NCBI GenBank assembly: GCA_031082205.1
Contig: JAVHLJ010000001.1
Location: forward strand, 1 to 64,000
Source of the DNA: Elusimicrobiales bacterium
GTDB taxonomy: Bacteria; Elusimicrobiota; Elusimicrobia; Elusimicrobiales; UBA9959
Length of the DNA stretch: 64,000 bases
Direction of reading: 5' to 3'
The notes beneath the pieces were generated by a model, which was not told the origin of the DNA, searched no databases, and was given only the letters and a program-made list of their open reading frames with translations. A program made the position numbers and the translations under genes. Below are positions 11,048 through 20,606 of the stretch, one piece after another. Each line of letters starts with the position of its first letter. Position 1 is the stretch's first letter.

Positions 11048-12652
11048 TCAGGCCTTGTTCCCGTAGCGGTTGACTATCGTGGGCCGCAGGAATTCGTCGG
11101 AGGTTCCCGGGTAATCTATGTTGTAATGGAGGCCGCGCGATTCTTTGCGGGCGGAAGCCGAATCGATTATGGCGCCCGCCAGGCAGGCGATATTGCGCAG
11201 TTCCAGCAGATCCGTGGTGAGAAGGAAGTCCCAGTAATACCGGAGTATTTCCTCCGAGATTATATCCATGCGCCGCCGGGCGCGCTCGAGGCGCTTGTCG
11301 CTGCGCACTATGCCGACATAGTTCCACATCAGGGTCCTGATCTCCTCCCAGTTGTGGCTGATGATCACGGCCTCGTCGGAGGGGCGGGCGTCGCCGTAGT
11401 TCCAGGCCTCCGCTTTCCCGGCGACCCTGGGGGAGGCCGGCCGGTCTGCTGCGGCCGCTTCGGCGGCCCGGTGGGCGAAGACGCAGGCCTCGAGCAGCGA
11501 ATTGGAGGCGAGCCTGTTGGCGCCGTGCAGGCCGGTATAGGCGGTCTCGCCGGCGGCGTAGAGTCCCGGCATCGCGGTCCGGCCGTCCTTGTCCACCCGC
11601 ACGCCCCCGCAGAAGAAATGCGTGGCGGGGACCACGGGGATAGGGGACTTCGCTATGTCTATCCCCAGTTCAAGGCAGCGCGCGTAGATCTGGGGGAACC
11701 TTTTCTTCAGGAAAGCCCGGCCCTTGAAGCTGATATCCAGCCAGGCGCAGTCCTGGCCGGTGCGCTTGAGCTCGGCGTCTATGGCGCGGGCCACTATGTC
11801 GCGCGGGGCCAGTTCGGCGTCCTTGTGATACCCCGGCATGAAGCGTCCGCCTCCGGCCAGAGTGAGGACGCCGCCCTCGCCGCGCACCGCCTCCGATATC
11901 AGGAAGGACTTCGCTTGGGGGTGGTAGAGGCAGGTGGGGTGGAACTGGACGAATTCCATGTTGACCAGGTCCAGGCCGGCCCGCCAGGCCATGGCCATCC
12001 CGTCGCCGGTGGCCGTATCCGGGTTGGAGGTGTAGCGGTAGACCTTGCCGGCGCCGCCAGAGGCCAGGAAGGTCCGGCCGGCCGTGAAGGTCTCCACTTT
12101 TCCCGTTGCCTCTTCGAGGGCGTAGACGCCCAGGCAGCGGTTGCCGGCGGGGCGGCAGGAATGCGCCTTTTCCGCGAGTATGAAATCGATGGCGGGGCGG
12201 CGCTCCACGATGCGGACCTTTTTGTTATGGGAGCAGGCTGCCAGCAGGGCCTCCTGTATCTCGCGGCCGGTATAGTCGCCGCAATGGAGGACGCGGCGGG
12301 AGCTGTGGCCGCCCTCCAGGCCCAGGTCGAAATCCCCGTCCTTGCGGCTGAACTTCACTCCCAGTTCCAGGAGTTCCCTGACGCGAGCCGGGCCCTCGCG
12401 CACGGTCATCTCCACTATGTCCCGGTCGCAGAGGCCTGCGCCCGCCTTTATCGTGTCGTCGGCGTGACGCTCGAACGAATCGGCCGCGGCGGTCACGGCG
12501 GCGATGCCGCCCTGCGCCAGGCCGGTCGAGGAAGTGCGTACGTCGCGCTTTACCAGGACGGTCACGGTCCCCAGCCGGGAGAGCTTTTCGGCCAGCATGA
12601 GGCCGGCCAGGCCGCCGCCCAGCACCAGGAAATCGGAATGAAAGTCTTTCAT
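11048..12652 (-). CDS. nadB: L-aspartate oxidase
   Basis: 534 residues. The FAD-binding N-terminus ([31 protein letters not shown]) is followed by the [13 protein letters not shown] motif of the fumarate reductase/NadB family, the substrate region ([27 protein letters not shown]), and the late [20 protein letters not shown] segment typical of NadB. It oxidises L-aspartate to iminoaspartate, the first step of de novo NAD synthesis; nadA and nadC are not in this window. The C-terminal helical domain and length separate it from SdhA/FrdA. The gene is divergent from the membrane protein gene at 12689, with 36 bp between the start codons. Confidence 0.95.
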   Translation of the reverse strand: MKDFHSDFLVLGGGLAGLMLAEKLSRLGTVTVLVKRDVRTSSTGLAQGGIAAVTAAADSFERHADDTIKAGAGLCDRDIVEMTVREGPARVRELLELGVKFSRKDGDFDLGLEGGHSSRRVLHCGDYTGREIQEALLAACSHNKKVRIVERRPAIDFILAEKAHSCRPAGNRCLGVYALEEATGKVETFTAGRTFLASGGAGKVYRYTSNPDTATGDGMAMAWRAGLDLVNMEFVQFHPTCLYHPQAKSFLISEAVRGEGGVLTLAGGGRFMPGYHKDAELAPRDIVARAIDAELKRTGQDCAWLDISFKGRAFLKKRFPQIYARCLELGIDIAKSPIPVVPATHFFCGGVRVDKDGRTAMPGLYAAGETAYTGLHGANRLASNSLLEACVFAHRAAEAAAADRPASPRVAGKAEAWNYGDARPSDEAVIISHNWEEIRTLMWNYVGIVRSDKRLERARRRMDIISEEILRYYWDFLLTTDLLELRNIACLAGAIIDSASARKESRGLHYNIDYPGTSDEFLRPTIVNRYGNKA

Positions 12653-12688
12653 AGAAGGCCGTTAAAAACCTAGAATATTTTAACACTT
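12653..12688. promoter_or_regulatory. Short divergent intergenic region with promoter-like AT core
   Basis: Only 36 bp separate two divergent start codons. On the + strand TAGAAT (12671-12676) lies 12 bases before ATG 12689, with TTCATA 17 bases upstream as a weak -35. On the - strand GTTAAAATATT offers a -10-like TAAAAT. Leaders would have to be very short. Promoter function is inferred. Confidence 0.35.
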
Positions 12689-13765
12689 ATGGCGGACCTC
12701 AAGAAGAAACTCCTGGTATACCTGCCCATACTGATATCGGCGGGCATACTGGCCTGGCTTATCTACCCCAGTTTCCCTGCCCTTAAAAAGACCCTCGCGG
12801 ACGCCTCGGGGGGCTGGTTGGCCGTCTCGCTCCTGTTCGCGGTCTCCAGCTATACATGCATGGGGCTCACCCTCTGGGAGGTCCTCTCCATACTAGGATT
12901 CCGCCTCCCCTTCTGGCAGACCGGCGGCATAGCCCTGGTATCTACCACGGTCAACTATTTCTTCTCCTCCGGCGGCGTCAGCGGCTTCGCCACCCGCGCC
13001 CACCTGCTCTGCAAGCGACGGGTCCCCTACGGCATCAGCGTCACTTCGTCCGTGGTCATCAGCGTGCTCATATACCTGGTCCTGTCGCTGATAATACTAC
13101 AGGGCGTGCTGCTGCGCCTGATCGATACTCCCCGGTTCGACCTGACCTTTTTCGAGGGCGTCATCGGCGTCATGCTGATACTGGGCTTCGCCTTCTCTCT
13201 GACCACCATGCTGTTCCATCATGAGCTGCGCTCGTCCTGGGGCCGGAAGATATACCACGGCGTCAATCATGTGATGTATTTCTTTTCCAAGCGGGAGATC
13301 CCCGAGGAGACCTTCCTGGACTTCGAGAGCCAGCTCAACGAAGGCATACACAAGCTGCACGAGAAGAAGTTCGAGCTGCAGACCGTCATCGCCTATGTCT
13401 GCGCCGACTGGATCTCCACCATCTTCATCCTTTATTTCGCCTTCAAGGCCGTCGGCGTGGACATCAGCAGCGGCGTCCTGGTGACCGGCTTCGCCTTCGG
13501 CATGCTGATGACCATAATCCCGATACTGCCGGGCGGCCTGGGCGCCATGGAAGCCGCCATGACCGCCTCTTACGCCCAGATGGGGATACCGTGGGAGAAA
13601 GCGCTGGCCGCGGCGCTGATCTTCCGCCTGTTCTATTACCTGGTGCCGGCCTTCTTCAGCATCTTCATCTACTGGGGGCTCAAGATGTCGGAGCCCTTCT
13701 ACGATTATTTCCACCCGGACCATAACGACGAATGCCCCGTGCTGGGCGAGGGGGAGGGACGATGA
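12689..13765 (+). CDS. Lysylphosphatidylglycerol synthase TM region / UPF0104 family membrane protein
   Basis: 358 residues with about eight hydrophobic segments and the family hallmarks: an early TTVNYFFSSGGVSGFATRA motif and a late PILPGGLGAMEAAMTASY motif. These are typical of the LPG_synthase_TM/AglD-like (UPF0104) family of integral membrane proteins thought to act as flippases or lipid-modifying partners. It lacks the cytosolic catalytic domain of MprF, so aminoacyl transfer is not expected. The exact substrate is unknown. Its stop overlaps the next start (ATGA), so it is translated together with the gamma-carbonic-anhydrase-like gene. Confidence 0.85.
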   Translation: MADLKKKLLVYLPILISAGILAWLIYPSFPALKKTLADASGGWLAVSLLFAVSSYTCMGLTLWEVLSILGFRLPFWQTGGIALVSTTVNYFFSSGGVSGFATRAHLLCKRRVPYGISVTSSVVISVLIYLVLSLIILQGVLLRLIDTPRFDLTFFEGVIGVMLILGFAFSLTTMLFHHELRSSWGRKIYHGVNHVMYFFSKREIPEETFLDFESQLNEGIHKLHEKKFELQTVIAYVCADWISTIFILYFAFKAVGVDISSGVLVTGFAFGMLMTIIPILPGGLGAMEAAMTASYAQMGIPWEKALAAALIFRLFYYLVPAFFSIFIYWGLKMSEPFYDYFHPDHNDECPVLGEGEGR

Positions 13766-14274
13766 CCGAGGAGTTCATGGGGGAGGCCCCCGAGATACAC
13801 CCGGGCGCCTGGGTGCATCCCTCCGCCGTGATAATCGGCCGGGTGAAACTGGGCGACAAGGTCTCGGTATGGCCCAACGCCGTCATACGCGGCGATGTCG
13901 ACTCTATAACCGTGGGCGACGGTTCCAACATACAGGACGGCGCCGTGCTTCACCCCGACAAAGGCCGCCCGGTCGTCCTGGGCGCGGGGGTCACCGTCGG
14001 GCACTGCGCCGTCGTACACGGCTCCACGATAGGCGACCGGTGCCTGGTCGGCATGGGAGCCGTGATCATGGCCGCCGAGATCGGCGGCGAATGCCTTGTG
14101 GGCGCGGGCGCGCTGGTGACGCCGCGCACCTCGGTGCCGCGCGGCCAGCTGGTCCTGGGCTCGCCGGCGAAGGCGGTCCGGCCGCTAAAGCCGGAAGAGC
14201 TTTCCGCGCTCGCCGAGTCGGAAAAAAATTACGCCCTGCTGGCCTCGATGTACGCCGGCAAGGGGGAGAAATGA
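13762..14274 (+). CDS. Gamma-carbonic anhydrase family protein (left-handed beta-helix)
   Basis: I choose ATG 13762, which overlaps the previous stop and follows GGGGGAGGGAC; the track start at 13732 is only an upstream extension. The protein has 170 residues. Hexapeptide repeats run throughout (HPSAVIIGRVKLGDKVSVWPNAVIRGD...), and the metal-ligand pattern of the gamma class is present: DGAVLH, then GHCAVVHG. Such trimeric proteins bind zinc, iron or cobalt; many paralogs (YrdA, PaaY, CaiE) have weak or unknown anhydrase activity. Function beyond the family is unassigned. Confidence 0.88.
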   Translation: MTEEFMGEAPEIHPGAWVHPSAVIIGRVKLGDKVSVWPNAVIRGDVDSITVGDGSNIQDGAVLHPDKGRPVVLGAGVTVGHCAVVHGSTIGDRCLVGMGAVIMAAEIGGECLVGAGALVTPRTSVPRGQLVLGSPAKAVRPLKPEELSALAESEKNYALLASMYAGKGEK

Positions 14275-14654
14275 CCGAAGCCGCCCCTTCCAAAAAGATA
14301 CTGCTCATCGAGGACAGCAAGAACATCTCGGGAGTCCTGGTCGACGTGCTCAAGGCCGAGGGCTACACGGTCATGCACGCCCCCGACGGCGTGACGGGAG
14401 TGGCGATGACCCGCCGCGAGAAGCCCGACCTGGTGCTGCTCGACCTGCTGCTGCCCAAGCTGAGCGGCTACGACGTCTGCAATACGATAAAGCGCGACAA
14501 TAACACCCGCCATATCCCGGTGCTGGTCATCTCCACGATGGACAAGCCGGAGAGCGTGGCCAGGGCCAAGGCCGCCGGCGCGGCCAATTTCATGCGCAAG
14601 CCTTACAACCTCGACGACCTGCTGGCGGAGATAAAGCGCCTGCTGGGCCGCTAA
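14271..14654 (+). CDS. Single-domain response regulator (CheY-like receiver)
   Basis: The true start is ATG 14271, overlapping the previous stop (ATGA) and preceded by AGGGGGAGAA; the longer track ORF is out-of-frame shadow. It has 127 residues: acidic pair E14/D15, phospho-acceptor Asp58 in LVLLDLLLPK, Thr/Ser at VLVISTMD, and the conserved Lys in FMRKPYN. There is no output domain, so it likely signals by protein contact, as CheY and PilG/PilH-type regulators do. No histidine kinase is nearby; the pilus genes upstream make a motility link possible but unproven. Confidence 0.92.
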   Translation: MTEAAPSKKILLIEDSKNISGVLVDVLKAEGYTVMHAPDGVTGVAMTRREKPDLVLLDLLLPKLSGYDVCNTIKRDNNTRHIPVLVISTMDKPESVARAKAAGAANFMRKPYNLDDLLAEIKRLLGR

Positions 14655-14658
14655 GCCG

Positions 14659-15507
14659 GTGAAAAAAGCGGGCCGTATCGGAAAAGTTTACCGCCTGCTC
14701 CTGAAGGCCTTCGGGCCGCAGGGCTGGTGGCCGGTCGCAGAGCTCCCGGCACCGACAGCGGGCAATGCCGCCCTGATCCGGCCGGTCACCCCGCGAGACA
14801 TGCGGAGGCCCGGGTATAACCCCGGCTTTTACGGGCCCCACACCGAGGCCGGGATGGCCGAGATCTGCGCCGGGGCCATACTCACCCAGAACACCGCCTG
14901 GACGAACGTGGAGAAGGCCCTGGCAGGGCTTAGCGGAGCGGGGCTGCTCCCTGGCGCCGGCGATAAGATAGCGGCCTGCCCTCTGCCCCGGCTGGCCAGG
15001 CTGATAAGGCCGAGCGGCTATTACCGGCAGAAAGCCCGCCGCCTAAGGGACTTTTTCGCCAGGGCGGCGAGGGAACATCCCGCGGGACTGGCGCGATGGT
15101 TCCGTTCTTCGCGGGCGGCGGCCCTGCGCGCCGAATTGCTCTCGTACAAGGGAGTAGGACCGGAGACGGCGGACAGCATCGTCCTGTACGCGGCCGGCCT
15201 GCCCTCTTTCGTTGTAGACGCCTATACCCGTCGCATAGGTTCGCGGCTGGGACTGGGCCGCGGCGGGGACTACGAACGGTGGAAGTCCATGTTCGAGGCG
15301 GGGCTGCCCCGCCGGCCGGAGATATACAACGAATACCACGCCCTGCTGGTCAGGCTGGGGAAGGATTTCTGCCGTAAAAGTTCGCCGCTATGCGGCGGCT
15401 GCCCCCTGAGTGGGGAATGTCATTACGCCGGGAGAAGGAAGGACCATGGAAAAGATAGAAGCTCTGCTCGACAAAGGCGAATTCAAAAAGGCCCTCGCCG
15501 CCATTAA
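14659..15507 (+). CDS. HhH-GPD DNA glycosylase with [4Fe-4S] cluster (endonuclease III superfamily)
   Basis: 282 residues, GTG start. The helix-hairpin-helix segment LLSYKGVGPETADSIVLYAAGLPSFVVDAYTRR carries the conserved Asp of the GPD loop, and the C-terminal CRKSSPLCGGCPLSGEC supplies the Cys-X6-Cys-X2-Cys-X5-Cys iron-sulfur site. The ETADSI and FVVDAYTRR wording resembles the MpgII (3-methyladenine glycosylase) branch more than classical Nth, which has GRKTAN. It removes damaged bases in base-excision repair. The last 62 bases overlap the next gene in another frame, so its C-terminal tail beyond the cluster may be dispensable. Confidence 0.85.
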   Translation: MKKAGRIGKVYRLLLKAFGPQGWWPVAELPAPTAGNAALIRPVTPRDMRRPGYNPGFYGPHTEAGMAEICAGAILTQNTAWTNVEKALAGLSGAGLLPGAGDKIAACPLPRLARLIRPSGYYRQKARRLRDFFARAAREHPAGLARWFRSSRAAALRAELLSYKGVGPETADSIVLYAAGLPSFVVDAYTRRIGSRLGLGRGGDYERWKSMFEAGLPRRPEIYNEYHALLVRLGKDFCRKSSPLCGGCPLSGECHYAGRRKDHGKDRSSARQRRIQKGPRRH

Positions 15508-16471
15508 GGCCGGCGGGATAAGAGAACCGTACCTTGAGGGAGAGGCCCTGCGGGGGCTGGGGCTTTTCGCGGAAGCCGCCCGCTCCTATTCCCGAGCGGG
15601 CTCGGACGGCGGGGAATACGCGCTGGAGGCCGCCCTGGGCTCCGTCAAATGTTTCCGAGCCCTTGGCGACGCCCCCCGTGCTTTCTCGTCGGCGAAGAAG
15701 GCCCTGGCCCTTTCGAAGCGCCTGGGGGTCATGCAGGACGAGGCCGAGCTCGAATGGGCCCTGGCCCTGAGGCTCTCGGGGCGGCTGGCGGAGGCGGAGA
15801 AGATGCTGCTGCGGATATTGAAGTCATACCGCCTGGACCGCGATCACGCGGGCGCCTCTTTCGCGCTATGGGCGCTGGGCGGGCTTTACCGCCTCCAGGG
15901 CCGCTACGCGGCGGGGCTCAACGCTTTCGAGGAGGCCCTGTCCGCGGCCCGCAAAGCCGGCGACGAAGAGGCCGCCGGGTACGCCCTTTTCGGTCTTGGC
16001 GGACTGCTGCGGGTGGCCGGATTCATGGGCCGCGCCCTGGACTGTTACGGCCGGGCCCGGAAGATATTCGCGCGGACCGACGACACTTTCGCCAAGGCTT
16101 ACGCCGAATGCGGCACGGCCAATGTGCTGCGCCAGCTGGGGCGTCTGGACGAGGCCTGGAAAGGCTATGAGCGGGCGCACTCGCTCTATTCCTCGCTCTC
16201 GGACTGGGCGGACCTGGGGTTCGTCGAGTGGGGGATGGGGGAGATCCTGCGCAGGAACGGCGATTTCCGCGGCGCGCTGGGCCGCTATAAAGCGGCGGAA
16301 AAGCTCTTCAGGGGCCGCTCCGAACCGCGGGGCGAGGCGCTGACCATGCTTTCCATGGCTCAGCTGCGCTACCTGCTGGGCGACGCCGCCGGCGCCGAAA
16401 AGGCCCACGCGGCCGCCCTCAAGTTCATAAAGCGCCACGGCCTCCACACCCACCTGGAGACCTTCACGTAA
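15446..16471 (+). CDS. Tetratricopeptide-repeat protein
   Basis: I choose ATG 15446 (after GGAAGGACC) rather than the track start at 15410; this gives 341 residues. There are about eight TPR-like helical pairs, for example FKKALAAIKAGGI, LFAEAARSYSRAG, GRYAAGLNAFEEALSAARKAGD, GRALDCYGRARKIFARTDD, GRLDEAWKGYERAHSLYSSL. No signal peptide or other domain is visible, so it is probably a cytoplasmic scaffold with unknown partners. It starts inside the glycosylase gene, and a strong terminator follows immediately. Confidence 0.85.
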   Translation: MEKIEALLDKGEFKKALAAIKAGGIREPYLEGEALRGLGLFAEAARSYSRAGSDGGEYALEAALGSVKCFRALGDAPRAFSSAKKALALSKRLGVMQDEAELEWALALRLSGRLAEAEKMLLRILKSYRLDRDHAGASFALWALGGLYRLQGRYAAGLNAFEEALSAARKAGDEEAAGYALFGLGGLLRVAGFMGRALDCYGRARKIFARTDDTFAKAYAECGTANVLRQLGRLDEAWKGYERAHSLYSSLSDWADLGFVEWGMGEILRRNGDFRGALGRYKAAEKLFRGRSEPRGEALTMLSMAQLRYLLGDAAGAEKAHAAALKFIKRHGLHTHLETFT

Positions 16472-16475
16472 AATA

Positions 16476-16506
16476 AAAAAGCCCCGGCGTCCAGCCGGGG
16501 CTTTTT
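16476..16506. terminator. Bidirectional intrinsic terminator
   Basis: AAAAAGCCCCGGC (16476-16488), loop GTCCA, GCCGGGGCTTTTT (16494-16506). The perfect GC-rich stem is flanked by A and T tracts, so it can stop transcription from the TPR gene (+) and from lptB (-), which converge here. Confidence 0.92.
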
Positions 16507-16522
16507 ATCGCTTTTCCGCCCG

Positions 16523-17225
<703 letters not shown>

Positions 17226-17242
<17 letters not shown>

Positions 17243-18002
17243 GGCGCCCCCTCTTCTTCTCTTCGCTTTCAGGACGCCCGGTCCGGGCGTCTTCCGGAAC
17301 AGGCTTGTCTTTTACCCAGCCCGTCACTCCTCCGGACGCCTTCATGTCGCGGCTGTCCCGGAAAAAGAGAAGTCGGTCGGCGGACATGGCGAAATTGTAA
17401 TCCTCGTTGACCCCGGCCGCAAGGGGGCGGTCGCCGGTTATCAGGAAAGAGGCGGCGGCGTTGTCGTATACCGCGCTCGAGGATACGATGAGGACGTTCT
17501 CGCTGGCCAGCGAGAAGTCCTTCTCGAAGGTCATGAGCCCCTCCGCGCCCGAAGCCCGCAGCCTGTCGCTCCCTGCCTTCAGCCTGCGTCCGTCCTTTGC
17601 CGTATAAACTGAACGCACCTGGTCGGCGCCCCGGAAAAGCTCGGCTTTCTCGCCGTCTTCGCTGTATCGCGCCCGCTGGCAGGAGAGATCGACCGTGGAC
17701 CCATCCTCAAGAAGGCGGCGCACGGCGACGCGGCCCTTCACGTTCCATTCCCTCCGTCCGCGGTAATAGAGCGCTTCGTCCGCCCGGAGACTGTAGCCGG
17801 GATTGGAGAAACTGACATTTCCCGTGAAGTGCTCGGTGTCGGTGTTGCGGTCCATGCTCCAGGAGTCGCTCTTCACCACCGAGCCCATCAGTATTTCCTC
17901 CCGCTTGTCCCTGTCCTGGGGGGGCGCCCCGGCCGCCGCGGGGAAGAGGCCGAGCTGGAGCGCCACCAGTGCCGCGCCGGCGGCGGAAAGGGCTCGTTTC
18001 AT
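17226..18002 (-). CDS. lptA: LptA/OstA-type periplasmic LPS transport protein
   Basis: 258 residues with a signal peptide (MKRALSAAGAALVALQLGLFPAAAGA). The body is OstA-like beta-jellyroll sequence: FTGNVSFSNPGYSLRADEALYY, a mid-protein repeat (RVAVRRLLEDGSTVDLSCQRARYSEDGEKAELF), and FAMSADRLLFFRDSRDMKASGGV. These repeats of 'add, describe, mask' strands form the periplasmic LPS bridge. At 258 residues it is longer than E. coli LptA (185), with a basic tail (EEKKRGRRAITR). Its position between lptC and lptB supports the name more than residue identity does. Confidence 0.85.
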
Positions 18003-18520
18003 CCGTCCTCCGGCAGGAGCGTGGTTTCCTGCTTCTTGAGCTCGATCCGCGACAGGTCGGGGTTGGCGCGGAAGCCCCGGCCTTTTATCCTGGTGCGCCC
18101 CCGCGTTATCAGGACCTCGTCATCCGTAAGAATCTTGTTCTCCGCGGAACTGAACCTCAGCGTCTCGGTGACCAGCGTCATGCCCTCCGAGCGGGAATCG
18201 ACGCGGACTCCGTTCTCCAGGCGCGCGTCCTGGGTGGCCATGTCCAGCTCGCCCTGCCCGGAGGTGATGACCGAGGCCGTGCCGCCCGCGTCGAAAAAAG
18301 TTATGCGCGGCGAGGAGAAATTAAGTATCCCGGATTTTTCGTCCAGGGTCGCGGCCCTGGATTCCAGCGACCATTTGGGGTCTGAAGTCTCCCTCTCGGA
18401 CACGCTCAGTCCGGTTATGAGCCCGGCCCCGGTGGGAAAATCCGCGGCCGGGCCGCCCCTGGAGCAGGCCGCCAGCGGGGCCAGCAGGAGGATCGCCACC
18501 GGCGCGGAGCGGAAGAGCAC
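17999..18520 (-). CDS. lptC: LptC-like LPS export protein, predicted lipoprotein
   Basis: 173 residues, GTG start sharing one base with the kdsD stop. The N-terminus MLFRSAPVAILLLAPLAACSRG contains a lipobox (LAAC), so it should be lipid-anchored instead of carrying the usual transmembrane helix of LptC. The rest is LptC/OstA fold: VSERETSDPKWSLESRAATLDEKSGILNFSSPRITFFD and late TDDEVLITRGRTRIKGRGFRANPD. It would receive LPS from LptFG and hand it to LptA, whose gene overlaps its end by four bases. Confidence 0.82.
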   Translation of the reverse strand: MLFRSAPVAILLLAPLAACSRGGPAADFPTGAGLITGLSVSERETSDPKWSLESRAATLDEKSGILNFSSPRITFFDAGGTASVITSGQGELDMATQDARLENGVRVDSRSEGMTLVTETLRFSSAENKILTDDEVLITRGRTRIKGRGFRANPDLSRIELKKQETTLLPEDG

Positions 18521-19500
18521 TACAGGAGCCCCTCTTTGAGCAGGTCGCGTTCGTCGACTATGCCGACCGGGCGGCCGGCGGCGTCCACCACGGGGAGGTT
18601 GTCTATCTTGCGTGAAGTTATGACGGACGCGGCCTCCATGGCCGGGGCCCCGGGCGCGATGCGCAGCGGGGCGCGCGTCATGACCTCCGAAAGCGGGGTC
18701 GACAGCGTTATGGAGCCCGACTGGAGACAGCGGCGCAGGTCCCCGTCGGTGAAGAAGCCGGCCAGCCGCCCGCGGGCGTCGACGGCCGAGACCGCCCCCA
18801 GCTTGGTGGCGGTCATCACCTTCAGCGCGCGGGACAAGGGGGCGCCCGCGGCTATGACCGGGTTCTCCCTGCCCTTGCGCATTATGTCCCCGACGGTAAG
18901 ATTGAGGAGTCTGCCCAGGGAGCCGCCGGGATGCAGCCTTGCGAAATGGGAGCTGGTGAAGCCCTTGAGCTCCATGAGCGTTATGGCCAGGGCGTCGCCC
19001 AGGGCCAGCATGGCGGCGGTGGAGGAGGTCGGGACGATATTATACGGGCAGGCTTCGGACCGCACTCCCAGGTCTATGGCGATATGAGAGTGCTTCGCCA
19101 TCTTCGACGAGACGTTGCCGGTGAACGAGACTATCCTGAAACCCTGGCGCCGCAGGTAGGGCAGCAGCTTGTTGGTCTCCTCGGTCTCGCCCGAATGGGA
19201 AAGCGCCAGGACTACGTCTCCCCTGGAGAGCATGCCCATGTCGCCGTGCAGGCACTCCACAGGATGCAGAAACACGCTCGGGGTGCCCGTAGAGGCCAGC
19301 GTCGCCGCTATCTTGCGGCCGATGAGGCCGGATTTGCCGACGCCCACGACGGCCACGCGCGGAGCGGAGGCTATCAGGCGAACGGCCTTCACGAACTGGC
19401 CGCCGACGGCCCTGCGCAGGCCCGCCACGGCGGCGGCTTCGGCTTTCACCACCCGGCGGCCGCGGGAGAGTATGGCTGCGTCCGTCATGCGTATGCTCAT
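18520..19500 (-). CDS. kdsD: Arabinose-5-phosphate isomerase
   Basis: The track ORF runs to 19755, but the true start is ATG 19500, overlapping the stop of the zinc-ribbon gene, giving 326 residues as in E. coli KdsD (328). An N-terminal SIS domain (VAVVGVGKSGLIGRKIAATLASTGTP, HPVECLHGDMG, ALSHSGETEE) is followed by two CBS domains (VGDIMRKGRENPVI... and LSEVMTRAPLRIAPG...). It converts ribulose-5-phosphate to arabinose-5-phosphate, the first step of KDO synthesis. kdsA and kdsB lie in the same operon. Confidence 0.95.
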   Translation of the reverse strand: MSIRMTDAAILSRGRRVVKAEAAAVAGLRRAVGGQFVKAVRLIASAPRVAVVGVGKSGLIGRKIAATLASTGTPSVFLHPVECLHGDMGMLSRGDVVLALSHSGETEETNKLLPYLRRQGFRIVSFTGNVSSKMAKHSHIAIDLGVRSEACPYNIVPTSSTAAMLALGDALAITLMELKGFTSSHFARLHPGGSLGRLLNLTVGDIMRKGRENPVIAAGAPLSRALKVMTATKLGAVSAVDARGRLAGFFTDGDLRRCLQSGSITLSTPLSEVMTRAPLRIAPGAPAMEAASVITSRKIDNLPVVDAAGRPVGIVDERDLLKEGLL

Positions 19501-19760
19501 GGCGCGGGTATCTTGTGGGGGTTCAGCCAGGGCGTCATCTCCTTGGGTATGTCGCGCTGGTGATAGGGGGGAGGCAGCCTGTGCAGGAAGTGGCTGGCCG
19601 TGAAAAAGAAGACGATGAGCGCCAGGAATATCCACGAGAGGGCCCTGAGATGCCAGCGCCAGTCCGGGAACCAGACCGGGGGAAGCGTAAGGTCCCTGCC
19701 GCATTTCTTGCAGAAGCGGGTGGAGGCTTTGTTCTCCTGCGAACAGTTGGGGCATTTCAT
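19497..19760 (-). CDS. Small zinc-ribbon protein with one membrane segment
   Basis: 87 residues. The N-terminus is a double-CxxC zinc ribbon (MKCPNCSQENKASTRFCKKCGRDL), followed by a Trp-rich stretch and one transmembrane helix (ALSWIFLALIVFFFTASHFL), then a short Pro-rich tail. It overlaps kdsA at its start and kdsD at its end by four bases each, so it is translated as part of the KDO operon. No function is known; zinc-ribbon membrane peptides are common unassigned operon members. Confidence 0.8.
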   Translation of the reverse strand: MKCPNCSQENKASTRFCKKCGRDLTLPPVWFPDWRWHLRALSWIFLALIVFFFTASHFLHRLPPPYHQRDIPKEMTPWLNPHKIPAP

Positions 19761-20599
19761 AGGGGGTTCCGGAGGCTTTTGGCGAGTTTGTCCATAGTAT
19801 TTAGCAAATTAACGGCCGGGCGGACAACACGCATCGGCAGCGAGTTGGGACCGTCGGAAAGGGCCTTTTCGGGGCGGGGATGGGCCTCGAAAAAAACGCC
19901 GGCTATCCCCAGCGCCACGGCGGCGCGGGCCAGAGGCAGCGAGAACCTTATGTCCCCGCCGGTCGATTTTCCCAGCGCGCCGGGCTTCTGTACCGAGTGG
20001 GTGCAGTCGAAGATGACCGGCCGGCCGGTGTCCTTGAGTATCTCGAGCGAGCGCATGTCGACCACGAGATTGCCGTAGCCGAAACTGGCGCCGCGCTCGG
20101 TGAGCATGATGTCCCGGCAACCGCGCGATTCAAGCTTGGAGACTATGTTCTGGGCCTCCCAGGGCGACATGAACTGGCCTTTTTTGACGTTCACCGCGCG
20201 GCCCGTGTCGGCGGCGGCGTAGAGGAGGTCCGTCTGGCGGCAGAGGAAGGCCGGGATCTGCAGGATGTCGGCCACCCGGGCGACGGCTTCGGCCTGCTGC
20301 GGCAGATGTATGTCCGCCAGCACCGGCACGCCCAGCTTCGCTTTTACGCGGGCCAGCAGCTCCAGCCCCGCCTCAAGGCCCACGCCCCTGAATGAGGAGT
20401 GGGAAGTGCGGTTGGCCTTGTCGAACGAGGCTTTGAGGACGAAAGGCGTGCGCAGCGAGGTGAAGGCGCGCTTGAGCGCGGCCGCCTGCGCGGCGTAGGC
20501 GGAGGGCGACTCTATGACGCAGGGGCCGGCTATGTAGGCCAGCCTGCCCGAGTTGGAGAAGGAAACCCCGCCGGCTTTTACGGTCCTGTGCTTTGCCAT
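19757..20599 (-). CDS. kdsA: 3-deoxy-8-phosphooctulonate (KDO-8-P) synthase, metal-dependent type
   Basis: 280 residues. The N-terminal YIAGPCVIES has Cys where E. coli-type enzymes have Asn; together with THSVQ, FFEAHP and ALSDGPN it supplies the Cys, His, Glu and Asp ligands of the metal-dependent class II enzymes (Aquifex type). Phosphate and PEP-binding motifs are present (LKASFDKANRTS, IPAFLCRQTDLL). It condenses arabinose-5-phosphate with phosphoenolpyruvate. AGGAGAG precedes the start, seven bases after pyrG. Confidence 0.96.
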   Translation of the reverse strand: MAKHRTVKAGGVSFSNSGRLAYIAGPCVIESPSAYAAQAAALKRAFTSLRTPFVLKASFDKANRTSHSSFRGVGLEAGLELLARVKAKLGVPVLADIHLPQQAEAVARVADILQIPAFLCRQTDLLYAAADTGRAVNVKKGQFMSPWEAQNIVSKLESRGCRDIMLTERGASFGYGNLVVDMRSLEILKDTGRPVIFDCTHSVQKPGALGKSTGGDIRFSLPLARAAVALGIAGVFFEAHPRPEKALSDGPNSLPMRVVRPAVNLLNTMDKLAKSLRNPL

Positions 20600-20606
20600 T
20601 TCTCTC

